In this document: positions 56,630 to 64,000 of the stretch, one piece after another
How the letters are laid out: each line of letters starts with the position of its first letter
Numbering within the stretch: the first letter of the stretch is position 1
From: Marinoscillum furvescens DSM 4134
GTDB lineage: Bacteria > Bacteroidota > Bacteroidia > Cytophagales > Cyclobacteriaceae
DNA length: 64,000 bases
Assembly: GCF_003386095.1 (NCBI RefSeq)
Contig: NZ_QREG01000016.1
Span: 62,001 to 126,000, forward strand
Direction of reading: 5' to 3'
Program-made: the position numbers and the translations under genes
Notes under the pieces: model-generated
The model's input: only the letters and a program-made list of their open reading frames with translations
What the model was told of the DNA's origin: nothing
Database searches by the model: none

Positions 56630-56670
56630 AAAAAAGGGCACCGGCAGCCCCTAAGGACTACCGATATCCC
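56630..56670 (-). terminator. Terminator after the second PKD lipoprotein gene
   Basis: On the minus strand GGG...CGGTAG and CTGCCG...CCC pair imperfectly around a short loop (56636-56670) and run into a T tract (56630-56635). It lies 10 bases after the stop at 56680. It may let only part of the transcript continue into 55000-56487. Confidence 0.72.
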
Positions 56671-56679
56671 ATTCTTTTA

Positions 56680-58146
56680 TTAAGGTTCTTCGGTGAGGTA
56701 TACATTATCCAAAAGAATGTCGCATTCACCCCTTACCCTCAATACAGGAAAGGCAACTGCCGCATTTCCAATGTGCGTACACTCGAAAGTATAGGTGTGT
56801 TCTACCCATTGGTTTGGTGTGAAACTATCAAGTCGGACTGGTGCTGTAAGGCCGGACCAATTGTTAAGTGCCTGCCCAAAGTTCTGAATCATCGCAGGTC
56901 CTTTATCTCCTTCCGTAGGATGCGTCCAGCTTCCACTCGACAATACTTTGATCATCATGGACACCCTGTAGGTTTTACCTACCTCCAACTGAATGGCATT
57001 GTCTGCAGGATTATTATCTATTCTAGGGTCTGTAGCATCACCCGCGGCCTGAATTAATCGATAATGCGCATTGCCTGAATAGGATGTCTCGGCAGTCACC
57101 GATTCGTCGAGATCGAAGGTACCACCACCTCCGGCATATGACTTCCCATTAAACTCAATCAACACCTTACCATCTGCCCCATCTGCCGCAAAAACAAACT
57201 CCCTCCATGGATCAATAGTCAATCGATCACCATCCAGTTCGAAACGTTCGAAATTACCATTATCATTGATGACACTGGCTGGCTGAAGTTCTCTGACGAT
57301 GATATAGTCAACAACTACTGTATCAGCCGCGCCTCCGGCATTGACCGCAACCAGGCTTACATCGTAAACACCAGGCTCATTGTAAGTGACTACTGGGTTG
57401 GCCTCTACTGAAGTGGCTGGCGTACCGCCTTCAAAGGTCCACTGGTAGGTATCCGCTCCAGTAGTGGTGTTGGTGTAGGTAACGCTACCACCTGCATCGA
57501 TGGTAGTTTCATCGGCTGTAAAACTAATAATCGCCTCATCCAGTGAATTGACAGTGATGTAATCTTCCATCACCAGAGTATCCACTGATGAAACATCGCT
57601 GCGCGTTGCGATCAACGTAACATCATAAACCCCTTCTGCGGCATATGTAACTTCCGGGTTTTGGTCTGCGGAAGTGGAAGGCGTACCACCTTCAAATATC
57701 CACTTCCAGGTATCCGCTTCGCCAGTAGAGGCATCGGTAAACTGCACCGAAGCATCAATAATAGCGGTGGTTGGTTCTGCGCTGAAATCAGCCACAACTG
57801 CTCCTACCACATCCACTGGAACTCTTGCTATTTTACCGGATCCATCCTCAAATGTCAGCTGAACAGTAGAAACATAATCACCAGCAGTCATGTAAGTCAC
57901 CTCCACTTCTGCTTCAGTAGACTCTGAAGGATTTCCTCCCGGAAAATTCCACAGCCTACTCACGACTCCCTCTGTCTGGTCATTGAAAAGAACCTTCCCT
58001 CCTTCTACCACCACTGACTTATCCACTGAAACAGCAGTGCTCTGATTGATTAGGACCGGATCTTTGGGCTTGTCTTCTTCACAAGACAGTGACAGTACTG
58101 CCAACCCAAAAACCGTCATATATTTTAGTTTTCTAAATTGTATCAT
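56680..58146 (-). CDS. PKD-repeat lipoprotein, probable surface glycan-binding protein 2
   Basis: 488 residues with a lipoprotein-like signal (LAVLSLSC, Cys22). Three PKD domains (~36-115, ~117-200, ~205-290) carry WNFPGGNPS, WIFEGGTPSTS and WTFEGGTPATS. The C-terminal ~195 residues (VINDNGNFERF, VGKTYRVSMMIKV, GECDILLDNVYLTEE) look like a CBM4/9-type jelly-roll. In the same locus as SusC/SusD this suits a surface glycan-binding protein. It follows the DUF1735 lipoprotein by 34 bases. The PKD stalk is a close match to that of the downstream paralog at 55000. Confidence 0.82.
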   Translation of the reverse strand: MIQFRKLKYMTVFGLAVLSLSCEEDKPKDPVLINQSTAVSVDKSVVVEGGKVLFNDQTEGVVSRLWNFPGGNPSESTEAEVEVTYMTAGDYVSTVQLTFEDGSGKIARVPVDVVGAVVADFSAEPTTAIIDASVQFTDASTGEADTWKWIFEGGTPSTSADQNPEVTYAAEGVYDVTLIATRSDVSSVDTLVMEDYITVNSLDEAIISFTADETTIDAGGSVTYTNTTTGADTYQWTFEGGTPATSVEANPVVTYNEPGVYDVSLVAVNAGGAADTVVVDYIIVRELQPASVINDNGNFERFELDGDRLTIDPWREFVFAADGADGKVLIEFNGKSYAGGGGTFDLDESVTAETSYSGNAHYRLIQAAGDATDPRIDNNPADNAIQLEVGKTYRVSMMIKVLSSGSWTHPTEGDKGPAMIQNFGQALNNWSGLTAPVRLDSFTPNQWVEHTYTFECTHIGNAAVAFPVLRVRGECDILLDNVYLTEEP

Positions 58147-58180
58147 AGGTTTTCTATTAGGTTATTTAGTTGGTAATTCA

Positions 58181-59053
58181 TCACCATGTTTCGAAGACCA
58201 CTCCATTGTCTCTAAACACCAATGAATCATAGACAGGTACTGGATCCTCCGTACCTATCTGATAGGAATAGGTATATACCAGTGCCTTATTACTGGCTAC
58301 CTTGCCACTAAAATTCAGTATCTGAACATTTGGATCAGGAGTACCGAGCGCTGCACTCAGCGCCAAACTCTCCGGATCTACATTGAGCTCAAGTGAATTT
58401 GTAACTTCAGTACCATCACCAATTGCCGGAACAACTACCTGATTTACTCCACTAGTAGTCACTTCGAGTGCATCATAAATCCGAAGATCATCAGTGAGTC
58501 CGGTTCTGCCGGCATCTTCATCATACTTGTAGACCTTTCCATTCACAGTACCCAACTGATAGTAGGTACCATGGAAATCATTGATGTATTTCACCATTAA
58601 TAAAACATAGTCTTTGCCAGCCAGCACCTGATCAGTAGTAAACCCTGTCAGTTTGATTGGCAACACATAGTTGTTACCCAAAGACAAATCGTCAACATAA
58701 AAATCATCAGTGAAGGTCAGTCTGAATTGTCCTTGAAACTCCCCAGACTTCACTTCAATAACAGAGTCTTCACCAACGTGCATGGTATAATGGCTGCCAG
58801 GCAAAAGTGAAACTCCATCTGGAAGCAAATCCGGAGCAAGTGAAAATGATGCCAACTCGGTGACTTCATTGTGCCGCTTTCCCCCAAGGACAATCCCCAC
58901 TTCAATATCAGTATCTGAAGTAAAAACTGTTCGAAGGGGTTTTTGGTGAGGGAAATACAATGAACTTACTTCAAAGTCTTCTTTAAAGTCTTCATAACAG
59001 GAAGTCATACTCACTAATAAAACTCCCAATGTGATATATAGTAATTTTTTCAT
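58181..59053 (-). CDS. DUF1735-type lipoprotein (SusE-like position)
   Basis: About 290 residues from 59053, where the lipoprotein signal MKKLLYITLGVLLVSMTSC starts (Cys19); seven more residues are open upstream, into the end of susD. The N-terminal part (SLYFPHQKPLRTVF, GGKRHNEVTE, LPGSHYTMHVGEDSVIEVKSG) fits DUF1735/BT_3987-like domains. Such proteins follow SusD in many loci and help bind glycan at the surface. The C-terminal ~100 residues are another beta domain (YYQLGTVNGKVYKY). Confidence 0.83.
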   Translation of the reverse strand: MKKLLYITLGVLLVSMTSCYEDFKEDFEVSSLYFPHQKPLRTVFTSDTDIEVGIVLGGKRHNEVTELASFSLAPDLLPDGVSLLPGSHYTMHVGEDSVIEVKSGEFQGQFRLTFTDDFYVDDLSLGNNYVLPIKLTGFTTDQVLAGKDYVLLMVKYINDFHGTYYQLGTVNGKVYKYDEDAGRTGLTDDLRIYDALEVTTSGVNQVVVPAIGDGTEVTNSLELNVDPESLALSAALGTPDPNVQILNFSGKVASNKALVYTYSYQIGTEDPVPVYDSLVFRDNGVVFETW

Positions 59054-59067
59054 GTTCCTTCTATTTA

Positions 59068-60810
59068 TTACCATCCCTGGTTTTGTGAAATTGTAGGAGT
59101 CTTGATTGACTCATTGAACGGCATGGGACCAAACCTCATATGAGCTTCAAACTGTGGCGTCACTAGCGGCTCTACTGAATAGGACTTATCTCCCAATTGA
59201 TCTTTAGTGATCACGATTCTGTTGATGGTCTCATTGAGGTCTTCGAGATCACCTCCCCATCTTCTGATATCATAGAAGTAGTGTCCTTCAAAGCAAAGCT
59301 CTACCCTTCTTTCATTGCGAATGATCTGCCTTAATGTAAACTCATCGTTGGCAGCAACTGCGAGGTATTCGTCATTAGAAATGCCCGCGCGTCTTCTTAT
59401 TTCGGCCAGAGCCTGGTAGGCTGTAAGTCCAAGACCATTGGGGTCATTATGAGCACCATATGCTTCTAGCGCTGCCTCTGCGTAGTTGAGCATCAACTCT
59501 CCTTTTCTAATCAGCGGGAAGTAGTGCCGGGCATTGGAGTTGGTATTTAGATCCGCTGCAGCGGCAACCCATTTCCTCAGGTAATACCCCGTTCTTGTAG
59601 AATTATTCACCGTTGCTGCGTCGCTTCCACCAGGATAATCTTTTCCATCCACAAACGTTTCGATAACGCTGCCTTTGAAAGCCTGTCCATCGTAAAGAAT
59701 AGTCGCATTGAACCGGGCATTTCTTCCGGCATAAGGCTGATCTACATCATAACCACTTAATGGATCATCAGTAGGGTACCCATTTGCCAATGGAAATGCA
59801 TCCACCAGATTTTGCGTCGGGTTGGTTCTGCCTCCACCTAAATAGGTAGGTGGAAATTCATTACGCTCTATTGCATTGTTTATTCCACCCAGTTTCCTAA
59901 GGATGACTTCATCATTTTCAGAGTCTGTATAGAATGCCTCTCCACCATCATCGTAAATATTAGGCAGACTGGTGCCCAACACTTCCAGTGCAGCTGCAGC
60001 AGCATCTGCTGCTTTGGCCATCATGTCTTCATCTACTCTACCTTCATTATACAAAGCACTCCCTGCGTATAAATACACTCTTGATAGCAAAGCATTGGCA
60101 GCCACACTGGTAGCTCGCCCATAGTTGAAGTTATAGCCCAAAGCAAAATCATCACCCGGAGTATATGCTTCTGGTAATAAAGTTGCCGCCTGATTTAGAT
60201 CAGCGACAATTTGATTGACTACTTCATCAAAGGTATTTCGCTCAAGCAACTCATAATCATTGGCATCCTGCACTTCCAGTATTAAGGGTACTCCCATCAT
60301 TTCACCCGATGCATCCACACCAGCAAAACGCTTGAGAAGATTAAAGTACCAATAGCCTCTTAGGAAATACGATTCACCTTCGAGTCTTTGCCGTATGGTG
60401 GCATTAATCGTAGAATCTGACTCACTTTTCCCTTTCCAAAAGGTGAAGTTTGAATCGATCCCCAATTCAAGGAAGTTATGTACAGCCTGGATCGCACGAT
60501 AGCTAATGGTCCATCCACCTATATCTACAGGGTTACTGATCCTCTCCCATCGCTCTGCCAGTGTTTTGTTCAAATTATTCGTCAAATTATTTGTCACCGC
60601 ATTTTGCGTGGCACAATCCAAAAATCCTCCGTATGCATCAGGCGAGCTTGGCATCAGGCTGTATGCCCGCAGCAACATACCTTCTACCCGAGCTGGGTCA
60701 TTTACCGTTTGCTCAAGAGTTCGCTCATTGTCGTACTTCGGTTCGAAAAATTCTTCGTCGCAGGCACTTAGCATGATAAGCGCCAAAGACATGTATAGTA
60801 TCTTTTTCAT
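59068..60810 (-). CDS. SusD/RagB-family nutrient-binding lipoprotein
   Basis: 580 residues from 60810, where the lipoprotein signal MKKILYMSLALIMLSAC begins (Cys17); three more residues are open upstream. SusD hallmarks: EPKYDNERTLEQTV, LRAYSLMPSS, ESYFLRGYWYFNLLKRFAG, RGYYLRKWV-type block (TGYYLRKWVAA), YFPLIRKGELMLNYAEAALEA, EIRRRAGIS, LRQIIRNERRVELCFEGHYFYDIRRWG. SusD caps the SusC pore and binds the oligosaccharide before uptake. The gene starts 12 bases after susC ends. It differs in its C-terminal signature from the partial SusD at the right edge, so two SusCD pairs are likely. Confidence 0.96.
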   Translation of the reverse strand: MKKILYMSLALIMLSACDEEFFEPKYDNERTLEQTVNDPARVEGMLLRAYSLMPSSPDAYGGFLDCATQNAVTNNLTNNLNKTLAERWERISNPVDIGGWTISYRAIQAVHNFLELGIDSNFTFWKGKSESDSTINATIRQRLEGESYFLRGYWYFNLLKRFAGVDASGEMMGVPLILEVQDANDYELLERNTFDEVVNQIVADLNQAATLLPEAYTPGDDFALGYNFNYGRATSVAANALLSRVYLYAGSALYNEGRVDEDMMAKAADAAAAALEVLGTSLPNIYDDGGEAFYTDSENDEVILRKLGGINNAIERNEFPPTYLGGGRTNPTQNLVDAFPLANGYPTDDPLSGYDVDQPYAGRNARFNATILYDGQAFKGSVIETFVDGKDYPGGSDAATVNNSTRTGYYLRKWVAAAADLNTNSNARHYFPLIRKGELMLNYAEAALEAYGAHNDPNGLGLTAYQALAEIRRRAGISNDEYLAVAANDEFTLRQIIRNERRVELCFEGHYFYDIRRWGGDLEDLNETINRIVITKDQLGDKSYSVEPLVTPQFEAHMRFGPMPFNESIKTPTISQNQGW

Positions 60811-60822
60811 TCTGTTCATTCG

Positions 60823-63609
60823 TTAATATGAAAGAGTAAGTCCAAGGGAAACGGTCTTCATCAAAAAGCCTTGAGATAGACCAGCAAATGGATTATCTGC
60901 ATTGAAATCCGGGTCATCAGAAATAGACAATAAGTCTGTTCCCCGAACAAAGATCTGAAGGCCCGAGGCATTTCCTATTTTGCTTCTCACGGCTTCTGGA
61001 AAGGAATAGCTCAACTCGATATTTCGCATTGTGAAATAATAAGCATCCGTCATCCAGAAGGTAGAGCCCACATAGCTATGAGCAGAACCAGTGGCAGAGG
61101 TAAGCCTTGGATGAGTGGCATTTGGGTTTTCCGGGGTCCATCGGTTTAAAGCATTCGCCGCATACTTTTGATCACCACGCCCTGTATAGGAGTTTAGACC
61201 ATTTTTCAGTCGGTTGAATCCTGCTGCCCCCTGGCCCAGCACAAACAAGTTGAACCCTTTATAACTTACGTTAAAGTTGAGTCCGAACAAATGACGGGGC
61301 AAGCTATTGCCGATCACTACACGATCGTCACTGTTAATAACACCATCACCTGTAACATCTCTGTATTTCAGATCACCCTCCTGCACATCACCACCAAGAG
61401 AGCTGATCACATTTACCTCGGCTGATGAGGTGTAAAACCCTTCAGACACATAGCCCAGAATACGGTCAACTGGTTGGCCGTCTCTATGAAGGTGAGGCTC
61501 TGAAACTATGTCTCCGGTTTTTTCATAAACAGCTCTGGTATAGCTATAAAACCCTCCCAGCGAATAGTTTATATCTCCCGCATCACCAAAGTAAGTCAAG
61601 TCCACCTCAACTCCTCTATTGCTAATTTCGCCAAAATTCAACGTAGGAATATTCTGTATGCCTAAATAATCCGGATAGGCTGCAGAAACCTGCATAGGTA
61701 TGTCTGAGCGATACTCGTTAAAGTAATTAAACTCCAAATTGAGGTGATCAAATAGTGTAGAGGTCACTCCCACGTTAAGCTCAGTGGCCACTTCAAACCC
61801 AAGGTTTGGATTACCGTACGTAGATACATCAAATGCTCCTTCGCTGTTGGTAGCTTGATCTGGTCCTAACAAAATAGCTCCAGCCCAATTGTAAGCTGTC
61901 CTATATCCAAAGAATGGTATATTGGAGTCATAGCCCATCTGACCATAGCTGGCTTTTACTTTAAGAAAATCAATAGCATCAATTGCCTTCAAAAAGCCTT
62001 CATTACTCGCCACCCAACCGATTCCGGCTGATGGGAACATCTGAAACCTGTTACCTTTTTCCAACCGATTGGTACCCATATAGGCTAGAGTAGCCTCTGC
62101 CACGTACTTCGAGTCAAAGCTGTAATTAACTTTAGCTCCATAGTTAAGGTTCTTCGATGGCTGATTGAGTCCACCTGCCTCACGGTTCTGAAAATTAAAG
62201 TTGGCCAGTATACTCAACTCATTCACGCCTTCTGTGAGGTCATAATTCAATGTGGAAATAAACCCATAGTTCCTGTAAAGCTGATTACCATTTACGTTTT
62301 GATTGGATGTAGGGTCATTGGCACCATATTGATTTCCCTGGGTGTCAAATCGTGCGTACTGCTCTTGTTTCCCATACCTGAGTATAGAGTATGAATCTAC
62401 TCCAATGGAATTTTCCCACGTTAGTCCGTTGATTCCAATGGCCGAAAAATCCATCAAGGATGAAGTCTTAATTTGAGAAATTCGAAATTCGTCTTTTACG
62501 TATCCAGCTCTCAACAGCTCCCCTTCGATATTTGTGGATCGCTCGGGACTCCACCCTAACCGACCTTCTCCAATGTAAATCGGATACTCGTTTGGCCGGT
62601 GTGTACTTAATGTGGAAAAGAACCCAAGCCCAGACCAGTCTGTGTAGGTCAGTCTGTTTGAAGTAGTCAACTCTATCCGTGATGCCAGATCAAGCTTGAA
62701 TGAAAGAAAGTTATTCATCGCAAAATCAAGATTCCCTCTTACATTGAAGCGGTTATACTGCGTTTCCTGACCTACAGCCTCCAGTCCATTTTCATTCACA
62801 TAACCTGCAGAAATAAAATACCTGGTCTTATCCGTTGAATTGGTGTAAGTACCAAAGAATCGCTTAAAAGTTGTAAACTCTTTTAAGTATCGATCATAAT
62901 AATCAACGTTAGGCAATGAATCATTGGGGCCGGCATTCCGATAAGCCTCGATCTGTTGAGGCGTATATATCGGATTTAACCCATTATTGGTCAATGACTC
63001 GTTATACAGTTCTGCATATTGCGCTGAGTTTAAAAACTCCGGAAGATGTGTTGGTCTTCTCACACCATGTTCGGCACTAAATGTTTGCAGCTTTTGACCA
63101 GACTTACCTCGCTTTGTAGTCACTAGGATCACACCATTTGCCGCAGCTGCTCCATACAGTGCTTTTGCCGTTACATCCTTTAGCACTGTGATAGACTCAA
63201 TTTCATAGTAATTGAGCATTTCCAATGCACGATTGGCAATTCCATCGATCACCACCATGGGTGCATTATTCCCCAATGTATGGTTTCCTCGTACCAACAT
63301 GGTAGTACCATCAAGACCAGGACGTGAATTCCACTTTCTCATATTCAATCCTGCAGTCCTGCCAACAAGGGCATTTCTAACGTCTAAATCAGCCGTAGTA
63401 ATCTGATTATTTGTAATCGTAGAAACCGCCCCTACAAGACGGTCCTTTGGTATTTCACTGAAAGGAAGTCTTACCTTTTCCTCGGGTGCCACAATAGAAG
63501 TGTCTTCCGGTTGTACCACTTCCTGTATTGCTTCGCCCTCTTGAGCTATACTATTACCCACCATAGAAAAGAGGCAAATAGCAGCTACTATATATTCTTT
63601 TAATTTCAT
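60823..63609 (-). CDS. SusC/RagA-family TonB-dependent transporter
   Basis: 928 residues from 63609 (MKLKEYIVAAICLFSMVGNSIAQ signal); three more residues are open upstream. The plug domain is clear: DLDVRNALVGRTAGLNMRKW, GTTMLVRGNHTLGNNAPMVVIDG, IESITVLKDVTAKALYGAAAANGVILVTTKRGK. The barrel ends in an aromatic residue (SLGLTLSY). The usual ~85-residue carboxypeptidase-like regulatory domain ahead of the plug is missing; a short acidic linker (IQEVVQPEDTSIVAPEEK) stands there. The protein is about 100-150 residues shorter than most SusC. It imports oligosaccharides with SusD. It follows the partial SusD by 24 bases (15 to the upstream ATG), suggesting one transcript. Confidence 0.96.
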   Translation of the reverse strand: MKLKEYIVAAICLFSMVGNSIAQEGEAIQEVVQPEDTSIVAPEEKVRLPFSEIPKDRLVGAVSTITNNQITTADLDVRNALVGRTAGLNMRKWNSRPGLDGTTMLVRGNHTLGNNAPMVVIDGIANRALEMLNYYEIESITVLKDVTAKALYGAAAANGVILVTTKRGKSGQKLQTFSAEHGVRRPTHLPEFLNSAQYAELYNESLTNNGLNPIYTPQQIEAYRNAGPNDSLPNVDYYDRYLKEFTTFKRFFGTYTNSTDKTRYFISAGYVNENGLEAVGQETQYNRFNVRGNLDFAMNNFLSFKLDLASRIELTTSNRLTYTDWSGLGFFSTLSTHRPNEYPIYIGEGRLGWSPERSTNIEGELLRAGYVKDEFRISQIKTSSLMDFSAIGINGLTWENSIGVDSYSILRYGKQEQYARFDTQGNQYGANDPTSNQNVNGNQLYRNYGFISTLNYDLTEGVNELSILANFNFQNREAGGLNQPSKNLNYGAKVNYSFDSKYVAEATLAYMGTNRLEKGNRFQMFPSAGIGWVASNEGFLKAIDAIDFLKVKASYGQMGYDSNIPFFGYRTAYNWAGAILLGPDQATNSEGAFDVSTYGNPNLGFEVATELNVGVTSTLFDHLNLEFNYFNEYRSDIPMQVSAAYPDYLGIQNIPTLNFGEISNRGVEVDLTYFGDAGDINYSLGGFYSYTRAVYEKTGDIVSEPHLHRDGQPVDRILGYVSEGFYTSSAEVNVISSLGGDVQEGDLKYRDVTGDGVINSDDRVVIGNSLPRHLFGLNFNVSYKGFNLFVLGQGAAGFNRLKNGLNSYTGRGDQKYAANALNRWTPENPNATHPRLTSATGSAHSYVGSTFWMTDAYYFTMRNIELSYSFPEAVRSKIGNASGLQIFVRGTDLLSISDDPDFNADNPFAGLSQGFLMKTVSLGLTLSY

Positions 63610-63633
63610 AAGATACATTGTTTTTTGCGCTAG

Positions 63634-64000
63634 TTACCAACCAGGACTTTGCGCCAGGTTAGGGTTATTTTGAACTTCAGCTTGAGGCAACGGATACCAG
63701 TAATGTTTATCCGTATACTGTCTGGCATTTTCAATTTCTGCTTTATCGTAAGTGAAATTGTCACCATCTTTGGTAATCACTGCGTAATAAATATGCTGTA
63801 GCTCATCAAAAGCTCTCCATCTTCTTAAATCCTGAAAACGGTGCATCTCCTGATAAAGCTCAACGGCACGTTCGTTTCTGATTCGCTCGCGGAACACATC
63901 AGCATTCACGGTATAATCAGCATGAATATCAGGCATTCCTACCCTATTTCTCACCACATTAATGGCTTCTACGGCAGTCATGGTCATGCCTGCATGACTA
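63634..64000 (-). CDS. SusD/RagB-family protein, C-terminal part only
   Basis: About 122 residues are visible; the frame stays open to the right edge (SHAGMTMTAVEAI), so the true start lies outside the window. The C-terminal SusD block is clear: AINVVRNRVGMPDIHA, RIRNERAVELYQEMHRFQDLRRW, HYWYPLPQAEVQNNPNLAQSPGW. It comes before susC on the minus strand, so it belongs to another SusCD pair whose SusC would lie further right. Confidence 0.93.
   Translation of the reverse strand, partial: SHAGMTMTAVEAINVVRNRVGMPDIHADYTVNADVFRERIRNERAVELYQEMHRFQDLRRWRAFDELQHIYYAVITKDGDNFTYDKAEIENARQYTDKHYWYPLPQAEVQNNPNLAQSPGW

Overview
The window looks like a chromosome segment of a marine member of the Bacteroidota (Cytophagales or Flavobacteriia type). 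Evidence for this is seven large exported proteins ending in a type IX secretion (T9SS) sorting domain of the 'VYPNP' kind, SusC/SusD pairs, lipoprotein glycan-binding proteins with PKD stalks, and many sulfatases and algal-polysaccharide hydrolases. I saw no rRNA or tRNA gene. The genus cannot be fixed from the sequence.

Layout. (1) 1-1426: N-terminal part of a propeller-type sensor, probably a hybrid two-component regulator, running off the left edge. (2) 1758-12763: three large secreted T9SS proteins on the plus strand: an SGNH/SASA-type esterase, an FG-GAP plus vanadium-haloperoxidase-fold fusion, and a 1401-residue alginate-lyase-like enzyme with several binding modules. They end at a strong two-way terminator. 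(3) 12844-19233: a TPR/LuxR-type regulator, a 1088-residue secreted protein with a nucleoside-hydrolase-like head, and a LacI regulator with palindromes in front. (4) 19253-24513: a minus-strand operon of BNR_4 propeller (candidate lyase), GH105, double DUF1080 and Gfo/Idh/MocA oxidoreductase, then a membrane-anchored winged-helix regulator facing away. (5) 25901-28761: an accessory island with a 21-bp tandem repeat, a small lipoprotein, a higBA toxin-antitoxin pair, two copies of a 21-bp repeat each starting 14 nt after a stop codon, a broken ParE-like toxin and a 126-bp inverted repeat. (6) 28762-64000: a large, mostly minus-strand polysaccharide utilisation locus (PUL) with seven S1 sulfatases, two GH29, a GH16, a GH86, a beta-helix protein, an alpha-glucuronidase-like protein, an acetolactate-decarboxylase-like lipoprotein, two PKD lipoproteins, a DUF1735 lipoprotein, and SusC/SusD plus the end of a second SusD at the right edge.

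How it works together (inference). GH86, an agarase/porphyranase-type GH16, two GH29 enzymes (fucose or L-galactose) and many sulfatases point to a sulfated red-algal galactan such as porphyran or agar. The left block, with an alginate-lyase fold, BNR_4 propeller and GH105, fits a uronic-acid polysaccharide such as ulvan, glucuronan or pectin. SusC/SusD and the surface lipoproteins would bind and import oligosaccharides. The T9SS enzymes would act outside the cell, and the sulfatases and exo-enzymes at the surface or in the periplasm. All seven sulfatases have a cysteine to be converted to formylglycine, but no maturase gene is in the window.
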